Origin: Oscillatoria sp. FACHB-1407
GTDB lineage: Bacteria > Cyanobacteriota > Cyanobacteriia > Elainellales > Elainellaceae
Length of the DNA: 64,000 nucleotides
Direction: 5' to 3'
Assembly: GCF_014697545.1 (NCBI RefSeq)
Contig: NZ_JACJSA010000004.1
Coordinates: forward strand, 1 to 64,000
Both the position numbers and the translations under genes were made by a program. Each line of letters opens with the position of its first letter. Within the stretch, counting starts at the first letter, position 1. This document shows positions 9,156 through 18,640 of this stretch, in pieces. The notes under the pieces were generated by a model. That model searched no databases. It was given only the letters and a program-made list of their open reading frames with translations, and was not told the origin of the DNA.

Positions 9156-10187
9156 TTACGGCGTGGTTGCCTGTTGCAGTCTCCGTTGGGCGTAACTGAG
9201 ATTGCGCTGATACTCAGTAATTTTTTGCTGGGCGGCGGCATAGTTCCCATCTGTTGCAGGGACGCTTCCCAACAGAGCGATCGCCTGTTGCCATTCAGAG
9301 ACAACCGTATTCCATTGCGATCGCGTCGTGGCATTTTGGGTATTGACCGCTGCTGAGTAACCAACCTGGAGTGCCTGCTGGAACGGTGGTGCAGACGCGG
9401 TGGGACTGGTTGCGGTTGGTGCAGGGCTGGTGGTTGCAACTGGCGCAGGGGAAGCTGTAGCAGCAGGAGAAGCAGGAGTTGCGGGGCTGACAGGGGAAGC
9501 TGGGGAAGTCGGGGTTGCAGCGACGGGAGTAGGAGATGTTGTAGGAGAGGCGGCAGGACTGGCAGGTACGGCAGGAGAGGTAGCTGGATCGGTCGCAGGG
9601 GTAGGAGATGCTGCTGCTGGGGTGGGAGATTCTGCAACAGGTTGGGGCGATCGCGTGCTCCGGCTCAAAATAAAGACCACAGCCGCAAACCCAACCAGAG
9701 CGGCAATCACCATCATCGGAATCACTTTCCAGTTTTGGCTGACAAATGATCCAAAACCCGGTTTCTTCTCAACTACTGCGTCCGATTCGTTGTAGAGGTC
9801 GGCATCGACATCAGGCATCGATGGAACAATTTCGTCAGCCGCAGGTAATGGAGTCTCAATTGGCGGCAAATCTGGCACGGCTGCATAGGGCTGGAGAAAA
9901 ATATCTTGCTCCCAAACGGGTGTTACTTTGCCAGTTTGTACCCCGTAAATCCTAATCTGTTTGATTGCGTCCACGCCCAAATTCGTTACGCCCTTCTGAA
10001 TAAACTCGACCAGGCTGGGCTGATTGGGCACTTGTTGTGACTCCAGGGCAACCTGCAAACAACCATCCTCTAGGGTTGCCGTTGCCGTGACCCCCTTGGG
10101 TTGCAAGTGACGATTCATGAGGGAGGCGATCGCCGTTGCATCTCCCTGTTTTGCAAGCTCTAGAAGATTGGGTTGGGACGCAGTCAT
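9156..10187 (-). CDS. Conserved cyanobacterial membrane protein with Pro/Ala-rich linker
   Basis: The family has no assigned function. Three parts are visible in the 343 residues. Residues 1-100 form a small alpha/beta domain (LAKQGDATAIASLMNRHLQPKG..., ending in an IKQIRIYG strand) that I recognise as common at the N-terminus of cyanobacterial proteins. A single membrane helix lies at about 153-175 (VIPMMVIAALVGFAAVVFIL). After it come about 100 residues made almost only of Pro, Ala, Thr and Ser, and then a helical C-terminal domain of about 75 residues (WQQAIALLGSVPATDGNYAAAQQKITEYQRNLSYAQ), probably TPR-like. A Pro/Ala-rich spacer after a membrane anchor suggests the C-terminal domain is held away from the membrane in the periplasm or lumen. 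The start is ATG 10187. Confidence 0.75.
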   Translation of the reverse strand: MTASQPNLLELAKQGDATAIASLMNRHLQPKGVTATATLEDGCLQVALESQQVPNQPSLVEFIQKGVTNLGVDAIKQIRIYGVQTGKVTPVWEQDIFLQPYAAVPDLPPIETPLPAADEIVPSMPDVDADLYNESDAVVEKKPGFGSFVSQNWKVIPMMVIAALVGFAAVVFILSRSTRSPQPVAESPTPAAASPTPATDPATSPAVPASPAASPTTSPTPVAATPTSPASPVSPATPASPAATASPAPVATTSPAPTATSPTASAPPFQQALQVGYSAAVNTQNATTRSQWNTVVSEWQQAIALLGSVPATDGNYAAAQQKITEYQRNLSYAQRRLQQATTP

Positions 10188-10250
10188 GACCTTAGATAGA
10201 TGAAATTATAGAGGAGTGCTGTAAAGTTTACCTCTTAGGATACTCCGCCA

Positions 10251-11423
10251 TTAGTGAATTTCCATAAATTCAGCCATCCGCTTGACAGCAATTTTAAGAA
10301 TCTCTGGTTCATGCACTAAGGCAAATCGCAAATAGCCTTCGCCTGATTTACCAAATCCTGCTCCTGGAGCAACAGCAACTCCGGTCGCTTCTACTAATTG
10401 CGTGCAGAATTTTATTGAATCTGCCACCCAGGGTTCTGGAAGTTTTGCCCAGACGTACATCGTTGCAGTCGGGGTAGGCACCTGCCAACCGATCTCATGG
10501 AGAGCGGTAATAAAGGCATCGCGTCGTTGCCGAAACGTTTCGATCACCGCCTGAACCCCCTCTTGAGATTGGGTTAGAGCCGCGATCGCCCCATTCAAAA
10601 TGCCGCGATATTGGTTAAAATCAACGGCTGCTTTGACCTGCCGCAACGCTCGAATCAGGTCAGCATTGCCGATGGCATATCCCACTCGAAATCCGCCCAT
10701 GTTGTAAGACTTCGACATGGTAAAAAATTCGATGGAGACGCTTTTGTCAGGGTCAGCCTGTAATACAGAGACAGGAGCCTCTCCCTCAAAATACAGGTCC
10801 GCATACGGAAAGTCGTGGACTAACACCAGGTTGTGCTGCTGACAGAAAGCCACGGCTTTTTGAAAGAACGAGAGGGGGGCGATCGCGGTTGTGGGGTTAT
10901 GGGGATAACTCAACACCATCATGCGCGACTGCGCCAACACATGGGGTGGAATCTCCTCAAACACTGGCAGAAAGTTGTGCTCTGCCCGGAGTGGCATGGG
11001 GTAAATTTGCCCACTGGCAAGATAAACCCCACCCGCATGGGAGGGATAGCCCGGATCTTGTAATAGAGCAAAATCCCCCGGATTGAGCACTGCCAGCGGC
11101 AAGTGAGCGGTTCCCTCCTGTGACCCAATCAGGGGCAACACCTCTGTTTCTGGATCAACTGCAACGCCAAATTTCTGGGTGTACCACTGGGCAGCCGCCT
11201 GCCGAAACGATCGCGTGCCGTGGAAAAGGAGGTATCCGTGTGTGCTGGAATCAGCTAACGAGTGGGCGATCGCTTCTAACACATGGGGTGGAGTCGGCAG
11301 GTCAGATGACCCCAGCGATAAATCGATCACGTCTCGCCCCACCGCTCTCGCTCTTGCCTTGGCGCGATCCATATCGGCAAAGACATTAGCTTGAAGCGGT
11401 TCTAATCGGTTTGCAAATTGCAT
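10251..11423 (-). CDS. PLP-dependent class I/II aminotransferase (LL-diaminopimelate aminotransferase-like)
   Basis: This is a fold-type I aminotransferase of 390 residues. The PLP lysine is in SKSYNMGGFRVGYAIG. Other landmarks are DLSLGSSDLPTPPHVLEAIA at the N-terminus, PYPSH-like LLQDPGYPSHAGG, SYPHNPTTA and DFPYADLYFEG. The pattern (SLGSSD, PGYPSH) is that of the aspartate/LL-diaminopimelate aminotransferase group used in lysine and peptidoglycan synthesis, but the precise substrate is uncertain. The frame is open to a TTG at 11438; ATG 11423 (MQFANRLEPL) is preferred because GAGG lies 5 bases upstream of it. A thioredoxin gene ends 50 bp upstream on the same strand, so the two may be co-transcribed. 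Confidence 0.85.
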   Translation of the reverse strand: MQFANRLEPLQANVFADMDRAKARARAVGRDVIDLSLGSSDLPTPPHVLEAIAHSLADSSTHGYLLFHGTRSFRQAAAQWYTQKFGVAVDPETEVLPLIGSQEGTAHLPLAVLNPGDFALLQDPGYPSHAGGVYLASGQIYPMPLRAEHNFLPVFEEIPPHVLAQSRMMVLSYPHNPTTAIAPLSFFQKAVAFCQQHNLVLVHDFPYADLYFEGEAPVSVLQADPDKSVSIEFFTMSKSYNMGGFRVGYAIGNADLIRALRQVKAAVDFNQYRGILNGAIAALTQSQEGVQAVIETFRQRRDAFITALHEIGWQVPTPTATMYVWAKLPEPWVADSIKFCTQLVEATGVAVAPGAGFGKSGEGYLRFALVHEPEILKIAVKRMAEFMEIH

Positions 11424-11473
11424 AGATGCCTCATTCAACGAATGCCCACAGCGCAGGGCTTAGTGACACTCCA

Positions 11474-11809
11474 CTACACCGCTGCTAACTGTTGAGCCAA
11501 CAGTTCTTCGAGCTTTTGTTTGTTAATTGCACCCTCAACGGTTTCAACGGGTTCGCCATCTTTAAACATGACTAACGCCGGAACCCCCTGGACTTTACAA
11601 CGAGCCACACTTTCGGGGTTGGGGTCAACTTCCATTTTGACAACTTTTAGGCGATCGCCGTAATGGTTGGCTGCCCAGGTAATCGCTGGCGACATTAAAC
11701 GACAAGGTCCACACCAGGGTGCCCAAAAGTAAACTAAGACGGGCTGTTTTGCATCCAGCACTTCGGTCGAAAACTCGGAATCGGTGAGATCAAAAACAAC
11801 GCTACTCAT
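11474..11809 (-). CDS. Thioredoxin
   Basis: This 111-residue single-domain thioredoxin has the canonical active site WAPWCGPCRLMSP (about residues 30-42) and the cis-proline loop GVPALVMF. It reduces disulfides in target enzymes, with electrons from NADPH- or ferredoxin-thioredoxin reductase. It is distinct from the y-type paralogue at 27150. The gene is followed 50 bp downstream by the aminotransferase on the same strand. The start is ATG 11809 (MSSVVFDLTDSEF). I cannot say with confidence whether it is the m-type or x-type cyanobacterial thioredoxin. Confidence 0.93.
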   Translation of the reverse strand: MSSVVFDLTDSEFSTEVLDAKQPVLVYFWAPWCGPCRLMSPAITWAANHYGDRLKVVKMEVDPNPESVARCKVQGVPALVMFKDGEPVETVEGAINKQKLEELLAQQLAAV

Positions 11810-12096
11810 GGAAGAAAATCACTCTTGAGATCACAACACTGGAATCAAATCGTTAAACGAAATTAACCCGTTACTTTGAACTTGATATCTCTAGCTTACC
11901 TGTCTTGATTGCTCAAACACTCGAAGATCTGGTGTCTTTGTTATTTCGCTTTTCTAGGTGAGCAATAGGGTTCTTCTATTTCCATAGATAGACGCGATCG
12001 CGGCTCACTTCCGGCAGACTGGTCAACACCATTTTGTGAATTGTCAAGTTGCATTAATTTGTGTAAACAGCAAAATGCACTTGCTTATGTCGTGTG

Positions 12097-12738
12097 ATGG
12101 TGCGATCGCGGTGGTTATCAGAATGCATCTTTGCTATGAGAACAGTTAGTCTAGAATCTCTTACATCAATTTCTCGTCTGGTAAGAGAAGAAATCTTACG
12201 GGGGTACGTTCAAGAATCCTGTATTGCCACCAGCAAACTGTTGCTGCAAGTGCTCCACGAACTGGGAATTCAAGCTCGCCCTATTCCCAATACTGTGCTT
12301 GTGATGAATCAACCCTATGCAGCCAACGTCAATCGAATTGGGCGATTGCCTCAAGGGAAAGAGCTAGAAACCTGGAGCAAACAAGATAATTCTTATTCAG
12401 TCGGGTTAGGGTTTGGTATGGGCAGTCCCGATCGATGGACGGGGCACCTGGGTATTTTGGTTACGATCGCTAACTCCAACCTACTCATTGATGCCTCAGT
12501 AGATCAGGTGAATTCTCCAAAACGGTTGCTCGCTATCGAACCACCCGTCATTGCTCCCGTACCGGAGCAATTTGCCACCAGAGAGGCAAGTGTGATGGTC
12601 GAGCAGAATCAGTGCCTTTTGATATACACCTCAAAACCGGGGAATGATAGCTTTCGACAAACCCCTGCGTGGATGCATTCCTTCGCTCCCAAAATCATCC
12701 TGGAGCGGGCAGGATTGCTCAACCCAGTCCAGGTTTAG
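12097..12738 (+). CDS. Transglutaminase-like / papain-fold hypothetical protein
   Basis: I do not recognise a named family. The 213-residue protein has an arrangement typical of the transglutaminase/arylamine N-acetyltransferase cysteine-enzyme fold. A cysteine sits at the start of a helix (ESCIATSKLLLQVLHELGI, about residue 43), a histidine starts a strand (TGHLGILVTI) and an aspartate follows in the next strand (NLLIDASVDQV). The order Cys-His-Asp and the phrase LLQVLHELGIQARPIPN fit that fold. The substrate is unknown. Start choice is open: GTG 12094, ATG 12097 or ATG 12136 (MRTVSLES); none has a clear Shine-Dalgarno site. The gene stands alone and converges on vipp1. Confidence 0.55.
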   Translation: MVRSRWLSECIFAMRTVSLESLTSISRLVREEILRGYVQESCIATSKLLLQVLHELGIQARPIPNTVLVMNQPYAANVNRIGRLPQGKELETWSKQDNSYSVGLGFGMGSPDRWTGHLGILVTIANSNLLIDASVDQVNSPKRLLAIEPPVIAPVPEQFATREASVMVEQNQCLLIYTSKPGNDSFRQTPAWMHSFAPKIILERAGLLNPVQV

Positions 12739-12758
12739 AAGAGTAGAGCGGTAAGGGC

Positions 12759-12797
12759 GTAGAAGAGTGTTGAATCTTTATTCCTCCACTCCTCTAC
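12759..12797. terminator. Hairpin between convergent genes
   Basis: GTAGAAGAGTG pairs with CACTCCTCTAC (10 of 11 positions) across a 17-base loop, and a T5 run follows at 12806. It lies between the transglutaminase-like gene and vipp1 and may terminate both. The stem is part of the purine/pyrimidine-rich filler seen in many gaps of this window. Confidence 0.4.
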
Positions 12798-12809
12798 TCC
12801 TCCACCTTT

Positions 12810-13613
12810 TTAGAGGTTGTCTAACTGAGTTTTAAGAGCTTCTAATTCTGCATCTACTGCTGCATCTTTAGGAGCGGTTGTACCAGATGTTGTGCCCGAT
12901 GAGGCAGGTTGCGCTGCGGGAGTGCCGGGGAGTTGAGCTTGGTTGGCGGAGCCTCCACCCAATAATTGCTGTTTCATCGCTTCGAGTTCAGCATCGACAT
13001 CGCTACCCGATTCCAAAGCGGCAAATTGGCTCTCCAGATCAGCACCTGCCAACTCAGCAACCGCTTGAGAGCGGGCTTCCATTTGCAGCACTTTTTCTTC
13101 CATACGCTCAAAGGCTGCCATCGCACTGCTGGTGCCCATGCTATTTACCGTGCTTTGCAACTGCTCATTTGCCTTGGCTGCACTGGCGCGTGCCTTCAGC
13201 ATATCCTTCTTGGTTTTAGCTTCAGCAATCTTGCCTTCTAACGCAATCAAATTGCGCTTCAACGTATCAACCGTTGTTGTCTGCTGGTCGAGTTGTGCTT
13301 TAAGGGCAGTTGCGGTTTCCAGTTGAACCTTGCGGCGGCTAAGAGCCTCTCGTGCTAAGTTCTCATCTCCTTTTTGGAGAGCGAGTTGTGCTCTTTGCTG
13401 CCAGTTGTTGGCTTCCGATTGAGTTTGATTGTATTGCTGTTGGACTCGCTTTTGGCTAGCGATCGCACTTGCCACAGCCTGACGCAACTGAATCAGGTCT
13501 TCCTGCATGTCAATCAGAGCTTGCTCCAGGATTTTCTCTGGATCTTCGGCAGAGCTAACAGCAGCGTTGAGGTTAGAGCGAACGACTCGGCTAACACGGT
13601 CAAATAGTCCCAT
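12810..13613 (-). CDS. vipp1: Vesicle-inducing protein in plastids / IM30 (PspA family)
   Basis: Vipp1 (IM30) is an ESCRT-III-like protein that assembles into rings and rods on membranes and is needed for thylakoid formation and membrane repair. This 267-residue protein begins with the amphipathic helix MGLFDRVSRVVRSNLNA and continues as long coiled-coil helices (about 25-215). It differs from plain PspA by a C-terminal extension. A Gly/Thr/Ser/Pro linker leads to the conserved tip DAELEALKTQLDNL, which is characteristic of Vipp1 and duplicates the motif DAELEAMKQQLL just before the linker. The start is ATG 13613. No partner genes adjoin it. A gene-poor stretch of about 580 bp separates it from ftsH. 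Confidence 0.93.
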   Translation of the reverse strand: MGLFDRVSRVVRSNLNAAVSSAEDPEKILEQALIDMQEDLIQLRQAVASAIASQKRVQQQYNQTQSEANNWQQRAQLALQKGDENLAREALSRRKVQLETATALKAQLDQQTTTVDTLKRNLIALEGKIAEAKTKKDMLKARASAAKANEQLQSTVNSMGTSSAMAAFERMEEKVLQMEARSQAVAELAGADLESQFAALESGSDVDAELEAMKQQLLGGGSANQAQLPGTPAAQPASSGTTSGTTAPKDAAVDAELEALKTQLDNL

Positions 13614-14196
13614 GACTCTATCTTTCCTTTTGGGGTGTAAGAGAGGTAGCAGCGATAGACTCTGTAAATAGCCTATCCCTTGATTCAGCGTAGAGGTGAA
13701 CCGGAATGGCTAATGTCAACAGTCTTAACACATCTCCAGTTTAGTCAGAAAACAAGGATGACGGATGAAGGATAAAGGATGAAAAAAGAAATTATAGCTT
13801 TGGTCAGAAAGCTTAGGACGAAGCTAGTGGCCTAACCCCTGTGCTGGAGGGGCTTTCTGACTCGCCTTCGCCCCATCAAATGTAGCTAAGGCTATTGATT
13901 TATAGCGAAAGGTAGAGAGGGTGGAGGGGGTTAGAGGAGTAGAGCGGCAGAGGGGTAGGGGCTTCAGGACTGGTGGCGATCGCCGAAACAAAAAAGGATG
14001 AAGGAATGCTTTTCAGCCTTTGTCCTTCATCCTTTAGCCTTTAATTTTCCTGACAATACCTTGGTACAACTCTTCGTAAATCAGGGTAGGAATTTAGGTG
14101 CAGGGGTGGAACCCCTGGATGGGGACGCAGCCCCCACAGCCCTGGTTTTATTTCCAAACCCTATCCGTGAATAGCAGCACTTAGTCGTATCTCTTC
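13614..14196. other. Gene-free stretch between vipp1 and ftsH
   Basis: No coding region was recognised. It contains purine-rich filler (repeats of GGATGAAGGATAAAGG type near 13757-13785 and 13995-14045), a segment at 13857-13907 that recurs at 53951-53996 (CTGACTCGCC, then ATCAAATGT, then a GGCTAT block), and a family H hairpin repeat at 14098-14145. The upstream side presumably holds the vipp1 promoter. Confidence 0.6.
14098..14145 (-). repeat. GC-rich hairpin repeat, family H, inverted copy
   Basis: GTGCAGGGGTGGAACCCCTG, then ATGGGGACGCAGCCCC is the reverse complement of the arrangement at 49434-49489. The two inner hairpins are intact. Confidence 0.6.
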
Positions 14197-16083
14197 CTAA
14201 AGCTGCGGCACGTAGCGGTCTTTCTCAGGAACAGTCGTGTATTCCGCTACAATCTGCCGGAACTCCTCTCCATCAATCGATTCCTTTTCGATTAGCAGGT
14301 CAACCAGGCGATCGACAACAACTCGATTTTCACGAACCAGGCGACAAGCCTCGTCGTAACACCGTTCAACGATGGAACGTACCTGAGCATCAATGCGAGC
14401 AGCGATCTCTTCGGAGTACTCAGAACGAGTCATCCAGTCACGCCCCAAGAAGACTTCACCTGTTTGGCTCTCCAGCGACAGAGGACCGAGGTCAGACATA
14501 CCAAATCGAGTTACCATCTGACGCGCCATGGAGGTGACTTGCTGCAAGTCATTGCCTGCACCTGTAGTTACTTCAGCATCACCGAAGATCACATGCTCTG
14601 CTGCACGTCCGCCCAACGCTCCCGTAATGCGAGCCATGATTTGCGCACGAGAGATCAAGCCCTGATCTTCGTTAGGGATGAACCAGGTCAACCCCTGAGC
14701 CTGCCCACGAGGAATCAGCGTTACCTTTTGAACCGGGTCATGATCCTTCAACAACGTACCGACGATCGCATGTCCCAGTTCGTGGTAAGCGATCAGACGC
14801 TTGCTCTTACTGTCTACCAGCGGAGTGCCCTCCATACCGGCAACCACGCGATCGATCGCATCATCGATTTCCAACATGGTGATGGCATCTTTGCGGCGAC
14901 GAGCCGTGAGAATAGCCGCTTCGTTTAACAGGTTAGCCAGATCCGCTCCAGTGAAACCCGGAGTCCGACGAGCGATCGCCTCTAGCGACACCTCTTGAGC
15001 CAACTTTTTGTTGCGGGCGTGAACCTGCAATACTTCCAAGCGACCTTTGATATCGGGAGCGTCTACCGTGACCTGGCGGTCAAAGCGACCCGGACGCAAC
15101 AAGGCAGAATCGAGTACATCAGGACGGTTGGTTGCTGCGATGATGATGATTCCGGTATTGCCCTCAAAACCATCCATCTCAGTCAGGAGTTGGTTGAGGG
15201 TTTGTTCCCGCTCGTCGTTACCACCGCCAATTCCTGCGCCCCGTTGCCGACCAACCGCGTCAATTTCATCGATAAAGATGATGCAGGGAGCATTTTCCTT
15301 CGCTTTCTTGAACAGGTCACGAACGCGAGACGCACCTACACCCACAAACATTTCCACGAATTCAGAACCCGAAATGCTGAAGAAAGGAACGCCTGCTTCA
15401 CCCGCGATCGCCTTGGCAAGTAACGTCTTACCCGTTCCAGGAGGACCGACTAACAACACCCCTTTGGGAATCTTGGCACCTACTGCTGTAAATCGCTCTG
15501 GCTTCTTCAAGAAGGTGACTACTTCTTGCAATTCTTCTTTGGCTTCTTCGATGCCTGCGACGTCATCAAACTTCACGCCTGTTTTGGCTTCCATCGAGAA
15601 TCTTGCCCTCGACTTACCAAAGTTCATCGCCTGACCAGGACCACCGGGCACATTGCTAGAACGGCGGAACAGGAAGAATAAGCCACCAATCAGTAACACT
15701 GGGAAGATGAGATTGCCCAACACACCCCAAATGGCTCCATCATTGCGAGGAGGATGGAAATCCAAACTAATTCCCTCTTTGCGTAGACGGGTCACCAGAT
15801 CGGGCAGATTACCAGGTAAATCGACTCGCAAACGCTGGATTCGATTATCTAGCTCTGGATCAACTGCTTCGACGATGGCAGTGCGTCCACCGTCATATAG
15901 ATCAACGCTGGTCACACGATGGGCGTCCAGATATTCCCAAAACCGTCCATAGGTCATCCGGGTGCTAGCCGTATTGCGTCCCATGTCCATGGGGGATGAG
16001 GAGAATGCGCTTTGCCAGAAGAAAAAGCCAATGACCAGGGCTGGCAATGTCCAGAGCAGGATAACTCTCCAGGAAAATTTCAT
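14197..16083 (-). CDS. ftsH: ATP-dependent zinc metalloprotease FtsH (FtsH2-type)
   Basis: This membrane-anchored AAA+ protease of 628 residues has two N-terminal membrane helices (about 7-25 and 121-139), Walker A GPPGTGKT (213-220), Walker B IIFIDEID, the arginine-finger region RPGRFDRQ, and the zinc site HELGH (434-438). The N-terminal phrases [21 protein letters not shown] and the overall sequence match what I know of Synechocystis FtsH2. That protein forms hetero-hexamers with FtsH3 and degrades photodamaged photosystem II D1 protein. The zinc motif has Leu where FtsH2 usually has Val or Ala, a conservative change. The gene is alone, with an AT-rich upstream region of over 290 bp. The start is ATG 16083. 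Confidence 0.95.
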   Translation of the reverse strand: MKFSWRVILLWTLPALVIGFFFWQSAFSSSPMDMGRNTASTRMTYGRFWEYLDAHRVTSVDLYDGGRTAIVEAVDPELDNRIQRLRVDLPGNLPDLVTRLRKEGISLDFHPPRNDGAIWGVLGNLIFPVLLIGGLFFLFRRSSNVPGGPGQAMNFGKSRARFSMEAKTGVKFDDVAGIEEAKEELQEVVTFLKKPERFTAVGAKIPKGVLLVGPPGTGKTLLAKAIAGEAGVPFFSISGSEFVEMFVGVGASRVRDLFKKAKENAPCIIFIDEIDAVGRQRGAGIGGGNDEREQTLNQLLTEMDGFEGNTGIIIIAATNRPDVLDSALLRPGRFDRQVTVDAPDIKGRLEVLQVHARNKKLAQEVSLEAIARRTPGFTGADLANLLNEAAILTARRRKDAITMLEIDDAIDRVVAGMEGTPLVDSKSKRLIAYHELGHAIVGTLLKDHDPVQKVTLIPRGQAQGLTWFIPNEDQGLISRAQIMARITGALGGRAAEHVIFGDAEVTTGAGNDLQQVTSMARQMVTRFGMSDLGPLSLESQTGEVFLGRDWMTRSEYSEEIAARIDAQVRSIVERCYDEACRLVRENRVVVDRLVDLLIEKESIDGEEFRQIVAEYTTVPEKDRYVPQL

Positions 16084-16748
16084 AACGTCAAATTGCCTCT
16101 AGATACAGCAGCAGTTAATAAGCCAGCAAGACACGCTTGCCTTAATTCTTAAACTTTTCACTCATAAACGTCTGGCATCATGTTTGCCAGATGTTCTAAT
16201 GCTAGCCTTCAATTTATGGAAGTATGTCCACCAAAGACCAGATAGGGAAGTTCCTTTTCTGAGAAAGAATCTTAATCAAATTTAACTTAATTACTGAGAT
16301 CAGAGCAACTTATTGATAATCAGGGGTTTAGTTTCTGTAACTCCATGACAACGCTACTCTGCAAACACAGAGGCATCAGTGGGCAAAACTCGTATGAATG
16401 CGCGGCTATCAGAGCCAAGCCCGCTGATGCGAATGCCGGAAGATGCGGGCTTTGATGAACTGATGCAGGTCGGTTTTGTTCCTATCGCTGCTGTTTTGAC
16501 CGCCAAAATCCTGATTGGTCACGTCAAGTTAGAAACCTGTATCCGTCAGGGGAACTGTAGGGTAATCATCTAAGACACTCGGTCAAGTCGCAGTATGGAA
16601 AAGTCGCGATCGCGATGGGACGTTCCTGGTCTGCATAAGCAAGCTTCCGATTGAGGAATTGCCCCACATGACTCGGTTGATCCGGTAGAATGGCTTGTCA
16701 TGTTAACAAGTGCAACGTTTTTCATCCCACAGGCAATAAACCGACTGC
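16084..16748. other. Divergent gap between ftsH and the UPF0718 permease gene
   Basis: The ftsH-proximal 290 bp is AT-rich and should carry the ftsH promoter. The middle holds a diverged family A repeat (16376-16530). The last 130 bp lead into the permease gene. A 64-residue open frame at 16379-16573 lies within the repeat and is not considered a gene. Confidence 0.55.
16376..16530. repeat. MITE-like repeat, family A, diverged copy
   Basis: It matches family A in order and spacing: AGAGCCAAGCCCGC, GATGCGAATGCCGG, GATGAACTGATGCAGGTCGG, TTTTGTTCCTATCGCTGC, TTTTGACCGCC, AAAATCCTGAT, then CACGTCA. Left and right ends are eroded. Confidence 0.55.
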
Positions 16749-17780
16749 ATGACCAAACTCAACAACGCCTTAACCTTATTTTTTAGCTTGCTTGTCGAGG
16801 CAATGCCGTTTTTGTTATTGGGAGTGCTGTTTTCAAGTGTGTTGCTGCTGTTTGTGGATGAGCGCAAGTTAGTTGCACTAGTTCCTAAAAACCCTGCTCT
16901 GGCAGCCCTCTCAGGAAGTTTAATTGGTTGTTTGTTTCCAGTTTGTGAGTGTGGCAATGTGCCTGTGGCGCGACGGCTATTGGTGCAGGGTGCTCCGTCT
17001 GCGATGGCGATCGGCTTTTTGTTGGCGGCTCCTACGGTCAACCCCATTGTCTTTTGGGCGACCTACACTGCCTTTCGCGACCAACCCGAAATCGTGTTTT
17101 TGCGATTGGGTTGTTCACTGTTGATTGCGACGATTATCGGCTGGATCTTTAGTGCTCAGGTTGATCTGCGTCCGTTGATGCAACCAGCGATCGCCCGGAT
17201 GATGCCTGCGCCGCTCAAGCCTTCCAAGCCTTCTGGATATGTGGGCGATGGACCTGTGCCAGAGTTGCTGCAACCGGGCACCTTTTTGTTGGGGCAGTCG
17301 GGTCAACCGCTGCGCTTTGATGGCTTGCTCCAGTCCAGTGCGGTTAGCAGTTCGGTGTTGTCAAAGCCTCTGGCTGTGCGCTTTCAGCTGATGCTGGAAA
17401 ATATTTTGCAGGAACTGCGAGAACTGGGTGGAGTACTGATAATTGGGGCAGCGATCGCCTCTATTTTGCAGGTCACCATTCCCCGTGAATGGGTGCTGGG
17501 CTTAGGGCAAGATCAAATTACATCCATCCTGGCAATGATGTTGCTGGCAACAATTGTGTCGATTTGCTCCACAGTGGATGCCTTTTTTGCCCTATCGTTT
17601 GCCTCGATTTTTACGACCGGGTCACTGCTCGCCTTTTTGGTGTTTGGACCCATGATTGACCTGAAAAACATTGCCTTACTCCTCTCGATTTTTAGAGGAC
17701 GGGCGATCGTGTATCTGTTTGCGATCGCGGGTCAACTCACCTTTGTGTTGGCATTGCTTGTAAATATTTACCTGAGTTGA
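16749..17780 (+). CDS. UPF0718 (DUF318) membrane permease
   Basis: This 343-residue polytopic membrane protein has about eight helices. It belongs to the UPF0718/YraQ-type permease family. The signature is present early: GSLIGCLFPVCECGNVPVARR, with two cysteines in a CECG context, then GAPSAMAIGFLLAAPTVNPIV. A matching second half (STVDAFFALSFASIF, FLVFGPMIDLKNI) suggests an internal two-fold arrangement. The family is often linked to metal-stress regulons, but the substrate is not established. The partner protein gene (TIGR03943 family) starts 58 bp downstream, the standard pairing. The start is ATG 16749 (MTKLNNALTLFFSL). Confidence 0.88.
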   Translation: MTKLNNALTLFFSLLVEAMPFLLLGVLFSSVLLLFVDERKLVALVPKNPALAALSGSLIGCLFPVCECGNVPVARRLLVQGAPSAMAIGFLLAAPTVNPIVFWATYTAFRDQPEIVFLRLGCSLLIATIIGWIFSAQVDLRPLMQPAIARMMPAPLKPSKPSGYVGDGPVPELLQPGTFLLGQSGQPLRFDGLLQSSAVSSSVLSKPLAVRFQLMLENILQELRELGGVLIIGAAIASILQVTIPREWVLGLGQDQITSILAMMLLATIVSICSTVDAFFALSFASIFTTGSLLAFLVFGPMIDLKNIALLLSIFRGRAIVYLFAIAGQLTFVLALLVNIYLS

Positions 17781-17837
17781 GGGGTTGCCGCTCATCTCAA
17801 CTGTTACTGCACCTCTATTTCAGCGTATTAAATCTCT

Positions 17838-18635
17838 ATGGCTACTCGATCACGACGCTCCAAACCATTCCGCTTACAAGATTTGGGTAATGTGTCCTGG
17901 CTGTTGTGGCTAGATATCACGGCAATTTTGGCATGGGGAGTGCTGCTGCTGAAATATTGGCTTACCAACAAACTCAACATCTTGTTGCACCCTGACTACA
18001 TGTGGTTAGCCTACTCCACGGGAGCTTTTTTCCTGGTATTAGCAGGGCTGCGAACCTGGCAGGTGGTTCAACTCAGTCGATCGCACGGCATCAGTGGGTC
18101 AACACTACAACACTTCTCGCTGTTACCTCGCCGTTGGAGCGCAGGGATATTGCTCGTGGTGGCATTGTTGGGATTGGTCTTTACGCCAGAACCCTTTGCC
18201 AGTGAGACGGCTCTGGCGCGGGGAGTGACCGATACTCTGACGATGACGCGATCGCGCCCGCAGGCATTTCGGGGGGGGACGCAACCGGGAGAGCGATCGC
18301 TCATCGAGTGGGTGCGAACCTTGAATGTGTATCCAGAGCCTGACGCTTACAAAGGTCAGGATGTCAACGTTGAGGGATTTGTGATTGCCTCACCTGATCT
18401 GCCCAGTGGCTATTTCACGATCGCCCGATTTGTGATTACCTGTTGTGCGGCAGATGTTTATCCTGTGGGGTTGCCTGTCAAGTTGGGTGAAGGGCAAACG
18501 TCTTATCCTTCTGATACCTGGTTACGAGTACAGGGCAAGATGACCACTGAAACCCTCAACAATCAACGTCAATTGGTGATTGCTGCTACTCAGCTTGAGC
18601 AGATTGAGGAACCGGAGAATCCTTACGATTACTAG
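17838..18635 (+). CDS. TIGR03943 family protein, partner of UPF0718 permease
   Basis: This 265-residue membrane protein is of the TIGR03943 (YcgQ-like, DUF1980) family, which is encoded next to UPF0718 permeases. Four hydrophobic segments span roughly residues 18-120 (WLLWLDITAILAWGVLLL, WLAYSTGAFFLVLAGL, AGILLVVALLGLVF). The soluble C-terminal half carries the family motif with paired cysteines, FVITCCAADVYPVGLPV, followed by an OB-like beta region (TWLRVQGKMT). The CCAAD motif could bind a metal; this is inference. The two genes form an operon. Downstream lie heptamer arrays and truncated repeats. Confidence 0.85.
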   Translation: MATRSRRSKPFRLQDLGNVSWLLWLDITAILAWGVLLLKYWLTNKLNILLHPDYMWLAYSTGAFFLVLAGLRTWQVVQLSRSHGISGSTLQHFSLLPRRWSAGILLVVALLGLVFTPEPFASETALARGVTDTLTMTRSRPQAFRGGTQPGERSLIEWVRTLNVYPEPDAYKGQDVNVEGFVIASPDLPSGYFTIARFVITCCAADVYPVGLPVKLGEGQTSYPSDTWLRVQGKMTTETLNNQRQLVIAATQLEQIEEPENPYDY

Positions 18636-18640
18636 AGGTT

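Noticed and set aside
8871-9356. 161-residue open frame on the plus strand
   Set aside because: It spans a family B element, a family H repeat and the antisense of the 3' end of the conserved gene at 9156. The translation shows no recognisable protein.
14197-16083. HELGH instead of the usual FtsH2 zinc motif as a sign of lost activity
   Set aside because: Both zinc histidines and the catalytic glutamate are present; Leu at that position is a conservative variant.
16379-16573. 64-residue open frame
   Set aside because: It sits inside a diverged family A repeat. The same frame is not maintained in the other copies.
16600-16748. Possible Zur or Fur box before the UPF0718 permease gene
   Set aside because: No 7-1-7 palindrome of the expected type (TGATAAT/ATTATCA) could be found by eye.
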